Origin: Vanessa cardui
Lineage: Eukaryota > Arthropoda > Insecta > Lepidoptera > Nymphalidae
Length of the DNA stretch: 64,000 bases
Assembly (NCBI RefSeq): GCF_905220365.1
Contig: NC_061130.1
Location: 10,981,501 to 11,045,500 of the forward strand
Direction of reading: 5' to 3'
Within the stretch, counting starts at the first letter, position 1. Each line of letters starts with the position of its first letter. The notes beneath the pieces were generated by a model that made no database searches, had not been told where the DNA came from, and saw nothing but the letters and a program-made list of their open reading frames with translations. Shown here piece by piece: positions 21,571 through 34,013 of this stretch. Both the position numbers and the translations under genes were made by a program.

Positions 21571-23127
21571 TTCGATATTTATGACCAAAAATAAAAATTA
21601 AAACAAAAATTGTTGCTGAGTTTTTGACTTTTTTGATCGACATTTTCATAACGATGACGACGATGATGACGATAACGACGAACGCGAAAATGATTAAGAT
21701 ATCTTTGTAGAGCACAAAAAAAGGTACAAAAGCGGTTCTCGTAAAATTTTCGAATCTCATCGGATTGCCGAGTTATTGCCGGGAACAAATTTTACCATTT
21801 TTTCAAGATGGCAGCCTTAGCGCCCCGGAATTCATGGCCTTTCATTGTCATTTATTTGCCTATTTTTCGACGAAATGACTGCACTAATAAGCAACGTAGA
21901 GATAAGTAAAACATTAACCGATTAGCAATCATACTTGCTCAGTTCATCTGATTCCTTGAAAAGTAAAAATTAACAATTGCGTCCCACGACACTCGGGCCC
22001 CACCCTTATGTTCGCTTATCAATGTGTGCGTAGACGTTTCGCGTAATTATAATGTTCGGCTCGAAATAAAATTGACGTGCTCTCACCTTGAGCTCTGGGG
22101 AGGGACTGAAGATTTATTGACAGCGATGTCGAATAAAAAATCAAAACCGTCAAATGATTTTCTCCATACTAAAATGAATGGACGACGAATGCAAAAAAGT
22201 AACCAATATTTAAATAAAAAATACTAAAATATTGTGTAATATAATAAAAATTTAATGTGGTACACTTATTATTTGCACTTTTGAGACCCTTTTTAAGCAA
22301 AAATACATGAATAAATTAGCAGCTAAATAGCTCAGTAAAGCTAAATAAAAAAGGTCGATTTCAGTGTTTGGAGTCATGTTGGCGATGAATATGCTAGGTT
22401 ATTGATGTATATTTTAGATATATCATGATGTGAAACTTGAGACATATCTATTAAGATACTGCATGTAATTTTTTATCCATATTCGATGCTCCAGTTTTCA
22501 GATATTTAAAAACTAGTAAGTGCTATTTTAGCGTTCCGTAAGGACGGCCCCCTTAAGTCAACGTGAGTAGGGCGCTATTTCAAATTGGAAATAATATACG
22601 ATGCGAGGGAATAAGACATTATTTGTTTAAAAATCCAATAGCGTACAGTATAATCTTTTGAAATTTGAAACTAAACAGCAAGCACTTTTCTTGTAGACCT
22701 GTATGTATAAATGAAATTAGTGTGGGTATTTATGATTATTTTATTTTAATGTTCTCAATTTGAATATTTTAACATCTTTCATTTTTATTTCCAGTATTGT
22801 AACTACAATATTATGTTACTTATATAGACGATATAACACTACACTTAAAACAGTTTTATACGCGTTCAAGTAAAGGATAGTTTGGAGTGTAATGGTGTAG
22901 GGGAGAATAAATACGAGTTGATTACGCCGCGAACGCCTCGTAAAATATCGTCAATTGCAGTCCCACTTAGTGAGATTAAATTCGAATGCGGTTACAGAGG
23001 TGATAGCTTCGCCGGATTTGTGGGTTAACTGTTTCGATCGAATTTTAATTAGAAACGACGATTTTCGCTGTAATTAATATTAAATGAATTTAATTAACGA
23101 TCTTAATTTATTTTAAAGTAATAACCT
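21571..23127. other. Gene-free stretch with G/C-richer patches
   Basis: A GAC/GAT-rich run lies at 21650-21690. 21960-22120 (CGTCCCACGACACTCGGGCC, GAGCTCTGGGGAGGGACTGA) and 22915-23060 are less A/T-rich and carry no recognised repeat. They are possible regulatory DNA, not shown. Confidence 0.35.
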
Positions 23128-23325
23128 TTCAATATCCCACTGTTAGGATTAGGTTTTGGAGCATCTTTATTTTAATGATCATGAGCCTGGATATTGAAAC
23201 ATGTGGCAGATTTACATCCATAACTTTTTCATGCTTTCACGACCAATCATGAGATGACGTAGGCACAGATTAAGCACATGCAATTTCCGTACTGACCCGG
23301 GTTTGAACTCGCTTCCTCATCTTCT
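23128..23325 (-). mobile_element. Degenerate tRNA-derived SINE (Metulj-like)
   Basis: It keeps ATATCCCACTGTTAGGATTA, AACATGTGGCAGATTTACAT, ACAGATTAAGCACATG and CCCGGGTTTGAACTCGC in the order of the minus-strand SINE. It is heavily diverged, and the tRNA-like head is mostly lost. Confidence 0.65.
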
Positions 23326-25764
23326 TCGAGTCATTTCAGAAATCTCCTTTAGTACCTACTAAAATATTTTGCCTAAAACTAACGCTGCATAACATTGAAT
23401 TTATATTATATTATACTAGCATAATAGTGCTTAATGAAAATCCATAAATTGTAATAGAACATTAATTATTCGTATGAATTATATTGGACGTTAAATGGAT
23501 AATGTTATTGTTAAAACTTATTGAAGTTAGAACGAAATAGAATTAATGTTTTCAATTCAATATGGCAATGAAACATAGTTATTACTTTACGCGTAAATAT
23601 TTGCAAAACAAATGAATTACAAAAATGAAATATTAGTTTCATTGATATTTATACGTAGAATTTATCTCAAGCAATAAAATATTTGGATTTAAAAATTGAA
23701 TAGCGATCAAAATAAAAACACATAAAATACTTCAACAAAAAATGAATATTTAATTTCGCTCCGCGATAAATACTCCAAGTTCATTCATTCATTCATTGTA
23801 TAGAATGCGTTAGTTAATTTACGTTTTTCTCATTTTTAGCACTGCGCTATAATTCAATAGAACATATAAATTCAACAGAGTACTTTTCGACCGTAGGTAC
23901 AATAGAGGGAAATTAATTTGTTTTTCTTACAATGGGATGTCTAGACAATCGCATATAATTCAAGTTTCACTTAGTTTTGCAGACGCTAATGGCCAAAAAC
24001 TAAAGACTTGTATTTAGACCAACATGTAGATCATTTTAAAGGTGACCGGTGGGGTTGGAGTACACTGACCCAGTTCTGTTAATGCCAACGATATTGAAGG
24101 ACATTTTTACCGTAATACTGTTAGGTTCATTTTACGGATTTATTTTTTTAAAAATTTAATTTTCGATTACACCTTGGTAATAACAATTACTTGGTTAATT
24201 GGTACACACCTCAAAGGTTATGACCGTATATGATATTACATTTATTGAATATCCAAAAATGTAACAAAACGAGCGCTGTTTTTCCGAGTGTTTTTGTTAA
24301 ATAATATTCCAATTGTTGCTAAAGGATATAGTAGACAAAAATTTCATCCATTTGACTATTTCTTTTATATCTTAATAGTATTTAAAAAAAGAACACATGA
24401 GACAACAATGTATTTTAAGGTGCTAGTAAGGTAGTAGCAGTAAAGTAAGTATCAATCCGCTGTATTATAAAAAGACAACAACAATTAAAATAGCTGTAGC
24501 ATAGAGAGTTTTAAATTTTTTTATATAAAGCAAATAACTTTGAGTGATATAACTGATAAAAGCGCTGTTTTGTTACGTCTCCATTCTTTCTTTTTATTAC
24601 TTTCGAGGATTGTTTAGTGACACTAGATTTTAATATTTATGTGCAACCGGTTCGCTGGTTTTATTGTCAAAGTTTGCTGGGTGTGGAGGGTGGCAATATT
24701 ACAACGCTATTTAATCCGCCGTACTTACACTGGTCAACGTCCCTGGACGACGCTTTTCATGATGGATATCGCTGGTAAAGTTAAAAATTTTGCGATAGTT
24801 GTGTGAGAATTTAAGTAACAATTTGATAATAAAATTCGTGAGTCTATATTTAAATAGACTAAGATAAAACTTTTTAATAGCAGAGACAGAAAAAAAAAAT
24901 GATTAACTTTCGTACACTAGGCCTTATTAATAAGAATCCAATAGTTTTCAAATGATCACGTATTATCTATAGCATACAACAGCAACAACATTAAAAAAGA
25001 ATTACTGATATTACTATCGTTAACTATATCGTTTTTCATTTAACTTTCGAAAGCTATCTGATATTATTTTTTTATTAAATATACATATTTGAATTTTATA
25101 AGTTGATACGACATGAGGTTGTTAGCTGAAGAATAACCCTTTATATCCCGGCAAGTACCGCTTGAAAAACTTTCAAATTATTTTAAAAATAAACTATTGT
25201 CACGAGGAAATTCATATAATATTACTATACTAACATTGTCCCAATTTATTTACGTATATTACATATAAGCTTTCCTGTGCTACCAACAAAACATCATAAC
25301 TATTTAGTATGCTTTATAATAATTTTATAACACACATTTAATCCAATTACTGTAAAATTTCGACAATAATGTCGGAATGAATTTTAATTTTAAATATTAA
25401 CATCAAATATATTGTGCATAAAACAATTTAAACTACCCGAAAATATGTTGCGGTGTCTATAATCATTAATATTCGTCGTTAAAACAGGAGCTTGATAGCG
25501 GTTTTACGTCTTATTAAAGGGTTGTAAAATTTTATGTGGCGCTACTACGACGGGACCTGTTTAATTAAAAACGCTTTGTGAATAATCATGACGCATAAAT
25601 GTTCTGTGTGTCTGCAAAGAGCTGGGAAAAAATATTCAACATTAGCTTATTTTAACAAAAGTTAATATTACTCTCCTGTTTGAACTGCAAAAAATCTTTA
25701 CAATCGCTGAACTAAAAAATACACATACAAATGCAAGTTAAAATAAAAGTCTGTGAATGTCTCA
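23326..25764. other. A/T-rich gene-free stretch
   Basis: Contains a short (TTCA)n run near 23780. A small G/C-richer patch at 24700-24780 includes ATGGATATCGCTG followed by GTAAAG, a weak start-plus-donor pattern I do not call. Otherwise nothing recognised. Confidence 0.4.
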
Positions 25765-26015
25765 CAGTAACAGACTGTATATTTCCCACTGCTGGTCTAA
25801 AACCTCTTCTCCCTTTGAAGATAATATTTGGAGCATATTCCATCACACTGCTTCAACTGGATAACACACATGTGGCAGAATTTCTTTGAAATTTGATTTG
25901 CAGGTTTTCCTACGATTTTTTCTTCACCGCCGAGCACCAAATGAATCATAAATATAAATTAAGTGCTTGTCTTGGTTTGAACCCGCAATCATCGGTTAAC
26001 ATCCACGCGTTTTTG
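25765..26015 (-). mobile_element. tRNA-derived SINE (Metulj-like), diverged
   Basis: It keeps the minus-strand order: AACAGACTGTATATTTCCCA, CCTCTTCTCCCTTTGAAGAT, GGAGCATATTCCATCACACT, CACATGTGGCAGAATTTC, CCGCCGAGCACCAAATGAAT and TTGAACCCGCAATCATCGG. The outermost tRNA-like head is missing. Confidence 0.8.
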
Positions 26016-28332
26016 CAAGATCGGCTTGGTGAAAACATTACTGTAATAAACTTCCACCCGATACAAGCAGATTTCTTGAGGATATTCTCCTGCACCAGTA
26101 ATCATGTTGTTTATGGATTCCAGCACTAGGCAGTCAGCTCTTATCAGAAATTAAAAAAGGCAAAAACCATTTTTATACACTGAGATTCATGCAGGAAATG
26201 TTAATTAAACTTGGAAATAGAATTTACATTCCGAACCGATTGCCGCTCTACATATAATCCCATCTCGTTTACGGAATTTGAACATTTAGCATAGTCGAGA
26301 GATAGAGAGAGAACGTATTCGAAATACAAAAAGAATATATTTTTAATATAAGATTCGCATCTAATATTATTTAAAGTAACATTTCTAGTGATATTAGCTT
26401 TCAAATCTGTGTAAGCATCTACTCTAAAAATTTAGATGTTTATTATCATAAAATATGACGTATATAAATATTTGTATAATATAAAGAGTAACAACTTTAA
26501 ATTTTGTTTCTCATGATATTTATCTTAATCCACGTGTGAATTATGCAATCTACGAATTGATGTGACAGTTGGCTTATCTAGCATTATTATATGTTTGAGT
26601 GTTCTCGAGACGAGAGCACTTGAAATAGTTAACAATGGCCACGGCAGATGTTGTCAAAGAAATGATGTTATTTTACAAAAGTAAATTTATGTTACAGTAT
26701 AATTTAACATTTAATTATAACTTAATAATTATCAACAATAAGTAATAAGTTTCACAGATCAATGAAATAAAATACTTATTTAAATATACGGTGATTAATT
26801 TAATTTCAAATCATGTTACAGTATTTTATTAAATATAAAAATCACTGTTTCATTATAAAAATAACCCCAACCATTTCACAAGTCAGTTTCATTAAATACA
26901 ATGAAATTAATTATTAATGATGAATATCTCCATTCATCACTACTTGCTCTTATTATTATTTATTCCGTATAGCTCTTAGTTATCCCATTAATCTCGATCT
27001 CTATAATATCATGTATTAATTCCTGCGTATGTTACATCTTACATAGTTTGTCCACTTTATACTCACTATAATATCCAGTTTTTAATAAAAGAGACATCAG
27101 AGAATATTTTTATTGTAGAATTAATTACCTCGGCCGGTTGTAAGTGTAGACATCAATATATTTTTACTTTTAGTATTTATGCAATGTTTGTCACAATGTA
27201 TATACTTTTCGATTAAATAACTGAGACATTATGATTTGAAGGTATATTGGATTAATGTTTTTGTATATATCCCGAGAAAGATGACTCTTATTAATATTGC
27301 ATATAGTTTATAAAAGATTTAATTTTGTGATAGGTAAAGAAAAACAAAAGCATAAATATTTAAGTATTCTTCAATCTGTGTATTGTAGTTTAAAGTGTTT
27401 ATTATAAAATTAAATACTTTCACGCCATTTCGTCCCGTCGCCAAGAGTTCGTGAAGAGCTAAAGAGTTGTTCATTAAGTCTAAACACCCTGCGGCTTGAA
27501 CACGTACAGAATAGATTTACGAAAGCCGAACAGCTGTGGGTTCAGTACCGGGATTTTTTTGTTACAAGCATCATTTAATACTTTACAATTTTTTTTAGTA
27601 ATATTTTTCATAGTTCATAATGAGCATTTTATTTAAGAAAAAAATTGTAACCAAAATCTTTTCAGCGTCTCACTGATATCTGTTATTAGACGGAAGTTAT
27701 AGAAATTATAGATATAAAATTATAATCTACGTTTACTTTATCCTGTAATGCTCAGCTTATATGCTAATATCGGTTCGATCACCCATAAAAAATATTTGCG
27801 TGTTCTATACTGCTATAAATTGTTGCGTACTATTTTTTGGCAAGTGTATTTTAGGGCTGGGTATTAATACTTTCCATTGATCAAAGACACACTGTGTTTG
27901 ATATATTCTATTATTCTATCAATCAAATCGTCAATCAATGATCAATTAGCAATAAAGTTTCACTATTATTACAGTTTCCTGTCCTTAGATACTTTCAATA
28001 TATCTATGGATTTATCTTGAAAAAATACGAACATTTACCTCTTCATAGCAATTCTGTAGAGGGTTTACCATTCGATTTTTTATAAATAACCACGCAGTAC
28101 AGTATGAAGAAACTTACCTAAATAAATATGAATTACGGTCGACTTGTATATTGGCAGCATACTGGCACAGACTAATAAAAATCATATTAAAATACAGCGC
28201 AAGGTCGATTAGTGCTTTAAGATAGAGACAGTTAAACTACGCTGATGGCGCCTTTAATGGCGTCTGCTATATTCCTCCCTTATTATCTATTTACAACCCG
28301 CATTTTATTATTGGGGTTAAGATGGTACATGG
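26016..28332. other. A/T-rich gene-free stretch
   Basis: No frame, recognised repeat or RNA gene. At 27520-27550, GTGGGTTCAGTACCGGG resembles a tRNA box B and may be a trace of a SINE. Confidence 0.4.
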
Positions 28333-28340
28333 TATAAAAG
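28333..28340 (+). promoter_or_regulatory. Candidate TATA box
   Basis: TATAAAAG lies about 100 bp upstream of a start codon with a strong splice donor behind it. The transcription start would be expected near 28360-28365, in the G/C-rich run GGTGGGCGGGGC. This is a pattern match only. Confidence 0.3.
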
Positions 28341-28398
28341 CTGTTGTACAGAAGGTGGGCGGGGCTAAGGGCGAGTGAGATCGGACGACCGTTAAGGG

Positions 28399-28460
28399 AT
28401 GTTTTTACGACCATCAAAAGATACTTTGTGAGATGGCATCCGGTAATTCTGAGTAAGTAC
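28399..28460 (+). CDS. Candidate first coding exon with splice donor (partial)
   Basis: An ATG at 28433 begins MASGNS, and the exon would end at 28452, directly before GTAAGTAC (28453-28460), which matches the insect 5' splice consensus. If not spliced, the frame stops at once (GAG TAA). A short upstream frame starts at 28399 and ends with TGA at 28429-28431, one base before the ATG. Upstream lies a TATA box and a G/C-richer region with ATGGCGCC and ATGGCGTC phrases. Together these resemble the 5' end of a gene whose next exon is far away, possibly outside this window. No partner exon was found, so this remains a hypothesis. Confidence 0.28.
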
Positions 28461-28916
28461 GTAATCTAGAGTATTTCAAACGATCTCGTTGAGTTACGAG
28501 TTTAATCCAACGGATGTTATTTTCAACTTTTACGTTTCATTAAGGTAACATTATTACAGATTTAAGTTTTATCATTAATATTAATTTATTATCTTTTGCA
28601 AATAAAACTTACTCGGTTTTCGGAACTATAAAATTCATCTAATTCATGAATTAATCTATAACTGTAAACATAATGTTATAGATTAATATAATTACGAAGT
28701 CTTTTGATGTTATGAACGTGGGATATCATCTAATAATGTGGAGAAAATAGTGTTTCTGCGATTACAATGCGAGACTCGTTTCAGGTAATCGAGTTAGCGG
28801 GCGCCCGGCGCCGATCATTACAAGCGCGTACGCTACGTGTGCTACGTTGATATAGCGAACACTAGAACCAACACAATTACACTTTATATAAGTTCAAATA
28901 TATTGTCTCGCCTTAC
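28461..28916. other. Gene-free stretch after the candidate exon
   Basis: A/T-rich with one G/C-rich knot at 28796-28830 (GCGGGCGCCCGGCGCCGATC). No recognised repeat. Confidence 0.35.
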
Positions 28917-29080
28917 CATTACATAGTATAAAACAAAGTCGCTTACCGCCTGTCCCTTTGTATGCTTAAATCTTTAAAATTACTAACGGATTTTGATGCA
29001 GTTTTATTCAAAATAGATTGATTCAAGAGGAAGGTTTCTAATATATGCACAATATAGCAGAAAAAACCCTAAAGCAAAAT
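28917..29080 (+). repeat. Interspersed repeat family 2, plus orientation
   Basis: It reads TACATAGTATAAAACAAAGT, then ATGCTTAAATCTTTAAAATT, ACGGATTTTGATGCAGTTTT and GATTCAAGAGGAAGGTTTCT. The reverse complement of the same order is at 38688-38888. Confidence 0.65.
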
Positions 29081-30090
29081 AAACAAATTCTGTAGTACTT
29101 TAAGTATCAGCATTCCGTGTGTAGTCGGGGCGGGTAGCTTAAATAAAATAAATACTTATGTCTGTTAACACAAAGTACCATATTTAAGCGTTTTTTCTTC
29201 CATTGTTTAAATCATTCATTTACATTTTGAAGTAATATATTTATTTTAGTTGAACATGTGTGTGTTAGTCAAATTATTTTTTTAGTTCTGAGAACTGCTT
29301 TTTTTACTAGTCAGTAAGTTAAAGTGTTGCATCACTTAGATAGTTTTAATATAGTTTATTTTAATTGAACTTGGTATCACATTTTGTTGTCAAATAAACG
29401 ATGTTAATATAACACCAAAGAGTAAAATAGCACATACAGATAATATAATATTTAAAATGCGTAAATGACAAATGAGTTCAGACGAGCTTTAGGTAGAGTC
29501 ATAGAAGTTGAATGCTGATGATTAGGATGATGTCTTTTATCTTATCTTGCGAAACATTTCATTACAAGTATTCTATACATTTTATGCAAGTCTTTGTAAC
29601 GCCTTAATAGTTTGCGTATTAATTATTTCACTTCCAGTGTATGTATCTCCGGAACGCAGATTGCTTGTCGACATGACGCATCAGCATTTTTCACGAATAC
29701 GAGATAATTCCAATCGCCTTCAGACTCATTGGTCCATACAAGATTGTATGAAACGATGACCGTGGCATTTTCCTTTTAATTTCAGCAAAAAATATTATAG
29801 AAATAGTAAAAAAAGTTTTAAAAGAAAAAAACATGTTTAAAATAAAGCGCTTTAAGCTTTATTATTCACTTATGAGTTATTTTTATTGCTTTGTTGTAAT
29901 AGCATTTCGGTCGCAATAAATAAATCTCACGAAACAGAATGTCAAAGAAATAAATGTGCCGTCAATCCACGTCCATTTGTCGTCGACATCGGTTCATCGT
30001 TAACTTTTAGCAACTGACACACGGTCATACGGACCACCAATATAATTTGTTAATAATTATAAAACATCATCTGTTTTATATGTCCATTTT
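29081..30090. other. A/T-rich gene-free stretch
   Basis: No gene or recognised repeat. Confidence 0.4.
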
Positions 30091-30116
30091 ACTAGTAACA
30101 AAGTAAAATATATATA

Positions 30117-30212
30117 GCGAGTAGCCGGAGAAAGACCACAGTGGCTTGCACTTGGAGAGACCTATGTCCAGCAGTGGACGAAAACGGGCTGATGATGATG
30201 ATGATGATGATG
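30117..30212 (+). mobile_element. 3'-terminal fragment of an RTE element
   Basis: GAGTAGCCGGAGAAAGACCA and onward is nearly identical to 6448-6523 of the intact copy, and it ends in the same (GAT)n tail. It is a heavily 5'-truncated insertion. ACTAGTA at 30091-30097 and 30213-30219 may be the target duplication, which would leave about 19 non-RTE bases at the 5' junction. Confidence 0.88.
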
Positions 30213-30854
30213 ACTAGTATCAATAATTTTATCCTAGTGTTAATAAAATATTTTTTTAAGAAAAAATACTATTTAATCCTATAATATATATAAGTTGTTT
30301 TTGATGCGTGCTTTGGCCTTAGTATTGTAGTTTAATTTGGGATGTTGCCACTTGGATTTCCTTTTCAGAGTAATTAGAGCTTCAGAAACAGAAATTAACC
30401 AAAAAGTATGACATTAGGTAGCTATCAACATACAGTCTACCAAACCATTTTTAAGTAGATGTTTTGAGAGCAATCTCATCGAAATTGGTATTGTATACAA
30501 TATTACATAATTACGTCTGTAATAAATGCGCTACAAACATTAAAAACAAAAAAATAATAGTTTGATACATCAATACAATATTTTAGTTCTGATGACGAAG
30601 ATTTTGTCAGTGTTTCTCAAACAATAAGCCGCAGATCTCAAGTCAAAGAAAGGGAGAGACAAAAACTTAATGACAAGTGGACAATGGCGTATTTGAAACG
30701 CTTGTCGCCGTGATTGTCGGAAGCGCTTCCGAGGGAGCATTATATTGTTGACAGTCTAATAATACAAACATAATTGTTGAATGGCAGGATAGATGATAAT
30801 TTATTATCTTATAAGTATCTTTCAGTAATATTAACGATTAATACTTTGTAAGAA
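30213..30854. other. Gene-free stretch
   Basis: A/T-rich, nothing recognised. Confidence 0.4.
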
Positions 30855-30985
30855 CTGAGATGGCCCAGTGGTCAGACACTTACATCCTAACTGATGGTCG
30901 CGGTTTCGAGCCCAGACAAACAAAACCACTGCATTTTATTTGCTTAATAACCCAGCAGTAGAACATTTACAGATTGTTACTTTAA
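30855..30985 (+). mobile_element. Degenerate tRNA-derived SINE (Metulj-like), plus orientation
   Basis: The head GAGATGGCCCAGTGGTCAGA and box B-like GCGGTTTCGAGCCC are followed by a collapsed body and CCCAGCAGTAGAACATTTAC, the family's tail. The middle is deleted. Confidence 0.7.
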
Positions 30986-32010
30986 TATCTACAAATATCC
31001 AAACATCCAAATTTCAGCCTGAAGACAAAATAGGTTATACACATATAAAGAATTAAAGAAAGCATTCGTTTGATTGTGTATAATTAATTGCCTATTTTAC
31101 TTTATTAGATTAACATAATTAAATATCTACTTCAAAATGGTTTATTTTTAATATTAAAATAAAAACCAATATTTTGTATTCCTTATGATATATTATAATA
31201 TTTTTACGTCTGGTTTATAATACGTCTCTCCATGTCTTTTATTATAGTATAATAGCATAGTATAATAGACATTTAATCAAAAGCGCAAGATTCCGAAAAC
31301 TCTTAAGTCAATTGGAAATAAATAGACTAGTCATTTTTAAATACATTAAAAATTACTACGTTATGACAATGTAATTTATTTTCAAAAGGGTTTAAAACCT
31401 GTGTGGAATCTGAATATGTCAAATGATAATTATTGTTATACACGATTAATCTACAAATATTTCCATAGATATAGTACGTTATCAAACAATCAATAAACAA
31501 GACTTCCTCTTGATACAAACATTATATGATTATTATGATAATTAGAATTGCACCAGTATGAGTAGATGTAAAATAAAAGCTCTTTTTTAAATTAAATATT
31601 TGTCAATAAATTCGAATTATTAAATTATAATAATGAACGCTTTGAAACCACTTCTTATAGTAGTTCGCTAGAACACAATCATCAATCAATAACAAATTCA
31701 TATTTTTTACGTAGCAGTGTTAAACAAAACACAGTTATTCGCAGTATTACATGCCAATCAAAACTCTCTGCTCTGCGAAATTCTCTTCATGATCAAATAC
31801 ACAAAGTAATAGATTTAAAATAAAATAAATAAAAATAAAATATGTAGTGAGGAGAACACTTCAAGGTAATCGCTCACCTTACCATCATACTTTTATAAAC
31901 ATACATATATTAAAATATCAAATCAAACAAGAGAGTACATTATTTGTCTATAATTAGTATCGCCTGTGTGAGCAAGAGGAGATCTTGGCGCAGATGTTAG
32001 CGGATAAAAA
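30986..32010. other. A/T-rich gene-free stretch
   Basis: Contains a small duplicated phrase TATAGTATAATAGCATAGTA near 31245. Otherwise nothing recognised. Confidence 0.4.
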
Positions 32011-32012
32011 CC

Positions 32013-32056
32013 CAGGGCCGTAGCCAGGATTTCATTTCGGGGGGGGGGGGGTTCGT
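32013..32056. repeat. Transposon-end-like sequence with a 13-G run
   Basis: CAGGGCCGTAGCCAGGATTT is followed by a run of 13 G at 32039-32051. This CAGGG(C/G)CGTAGCCAGG...GGGG phrase is known to me as the end of a widespread animal DNA transposon type, but I cannot name the superfamily securely. No matching opposite end was found. Confidence 0.4.
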
Positions 32057-32151
32057 TCGGGAAAAAAAGCAATAGGTTTTTTATTTAAATAAGCATAAGT
32101 AGGTATTTTAAAATTAGATATAATTTATACACATTTATTTAAAAAACAACC

Positions 32152-33680
32152 GATGGCTTATTTTATGTTATAGGGGGCAAACGAGCATGAGGCTCACCTG
32201 ATGGAAAGTGATTACCATCGCCCATGGATATCTGTGGGGCTTGCAGGTGCGTTATCGGCCTTTAAGGAAGGAGTAAGCCCTTTTTTTAAGATTGCGAAGT
32301 CGTATCGGTTCGGAAAAAACGTCGGCGAATGCTGGTGCAACAGGGTGGTTGTGCAAGGTAGAAAATGTCTTAAAAATCGTGATGCTGTGGTTTTTTGAAC
32401 ATTAAGGTGGTGCGGGTGAAACTTAGAATTTTGACAAGTTGTCCGAAGGTGAAATTCCGCAGCCGGGATTAATCCAAAAAATGCGTCCTAATATTTTCCG
32501 TGAAATATTCAAAAGTAGAAGATGCAGAGTGATCTAATATCTCTACGCAAAGCTAAAGGATCAAGCAGGTCGAAAAGGGCTTGATCGTCGATAATTCGAG
32601 CCGCTCTGCGTTGGATACAGACAAATGGAAGAAGCTGGTATTGGGGAGCACCCGCCCAGAGTTGTGACCAATATTCGATGTGGGGTTCAATTTGCGCCTT
32701 GTATAGTTTTAGGCGATGGCCCGGCGTGAAATACTGTCATGGCTTGCTGAGCACACCGGGCTTTTTTGATGCCAATTTGGCTTTGCGTTCCAATTGACCG
32801 CAGAACTGAACGAGGTTCGAAATATCCACGTCAAGTGTTCCAATACTAGCTGTGGTGGCTATTAGAATCTTCTGAAATCGTGGAGAAACGAAAAATGGTA
32901 ATTTTTTAGCAGCTAACGCGCAAACTTGCCTCTTTTTGGGGTTGAAGTGGACTAATTATAGCCAAGGGGTCCGAAACTACTAAGTGAGCCTAAGGGACTA
33001 CTAAGGGAAAGTACTTCCCCGCCATCAGATATTTTAATAGCAAAATAGCAATCATATATGGCCTAAGTTTAGCCGGCCCCAGTTAGAGACTTTGTTTAAT
33101 GAAGACTCGATTTCAGACGTTTTCCCGAGAAATAATAGCCCGGCCGGTGTATGAGGTGTCTACAGTACTGTCATCTGCAAAGCAGTGAATGTTACAGATT
33201 TGCAACAAATCACTGATATGCAGAAGAAACAGAAAGGGTGATAGAACGCAGCCTTGTGGAACACCAGTATTGACGAATTTTAAATCAGAGAATGCACCAT
33301 ATAACGACTTTAATTTTCCGATCTGCCAAAAAGTTGGTGATCCAATTGCATAATTCCCCGGTAAGCCCGTAGGAAGGGAACTTCGAAAGGAGTGCTTTGT
33401 GCCATACGCTATCGAAGGCCTTCGCTATGTCCAGACTGGCTGCCAATGCTTCCCACTTGCTTTCAACTGCTTCCGCCCATCTATGACTAAGGTAATCTAG
33501 AAGATCACTGGCTGAACGACCCCGATGGAAACGAAACAAGGAGGTGATGGCTTTTGGCCTATAATTGGACGGGTCTGGGCGGTTGTTCTTTTTAGGGATA
33601 GGATGCACCAAAGTAGTCTTCCAGGAGTACGGCTGCTTTCGTATTCGGCGACTATTCGGTAAAGAGTGCCGAGTATCTGT
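32152..33680 (-). pseudogene. Decayed Jockey/BS-like non-LTR retrotransposon (reverse transcriptase and 3' end)
   Basis: On the minus strand the reverse transcriptase is recognisable: SWKTTLVHPIPKKNNRPDPS, NYRPKAITSLF, then FHRGRSASDLLDYLSHRWAE, LDIAKAFDSVWHKALLSK, GVPQGCVLSPFLFLLH, and the catalytic box CFADDSTVDT around 33152-33184. Between ITSLF and FHRGRSA about 25-30 residues normally present are missing. After the FADD box the text decays, with stops and an apparent deletion. Conserved C-terminal pieces (reading through YKAQIEPHIEYWSQLW and IQRRAARIIDDQA-like text) continue to about 32200. The element ends in a 3' UTR reading CTCATGCTCGTTTGCCCCCT followed by ATAACATAAAATAAG. It is 5'-truncated: no endonuclease is present. 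Confidence 0.82.
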
Positions 33681-34013
33681 TTTTAATAATACAGTATGAA
33701 TATTCTCAATAAAATATACAGGGTTATTGGTAATTTCACGTATATCCGTTAGGAGGTGATAGGGATGACTATTTAGACTATTCAGGAGGATTTCATATGA
33801 GGATATTTTTGTACAATTTTTCACTCCAATGAACATGTCATTATGATAGTTAGTAATCCCATCTTGATCAAGTGTAGCTTCTAATGGTTCAGAGTTATTT
33901 TCCAAACAAGACGCGACTCCTGAATACGCGTTAAGCTTAAATTTATAAAGAATAAATTTCCTTTCAGGGACTTCTTCGTGAGAATAGTAAGGATAGAATT
34001 CTGCATTACACAC
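33665..34013 (-). CDS. Coding-like exon or gene fragment, unidentified, joined in frame to the Jockey remnant
   Basis: The minus strand is open for about 115 codons before the Jockey homology begins, and the same frame runs on into it. Sample text: NAEFYPYYSHEEVPERKFIL, YKFKLNAYSGVASCLENNSE and SYEILLNSLNSHPYHLLTDI. The amino-acid mix is balanced and does not look like chance translation of A/T-rich DNA, where a stop would be expected about every 12-15 codons. It does not match the usual region upstream of a Jockey reverse transcriptase. At the upstream edge, TGTTTTACAG (minus strand, ending 34013) would serve as a splice acceptor, and a TATAAAAG motif lies about 35 bases further upstream. 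It could be a host exon truncated by the Jockey insertion, part of another mobile element, or an integrated foreign fragment. I do not recognise the family. Confidence 0.45.

Noticed and set aside
24760..24785. ATGGATATCGCTG followed by GTAAAG as a possible first exon
   Set aside because: The donor is weak, no promoter element precedes it, and there is no downstream acceptor I can pair with it.
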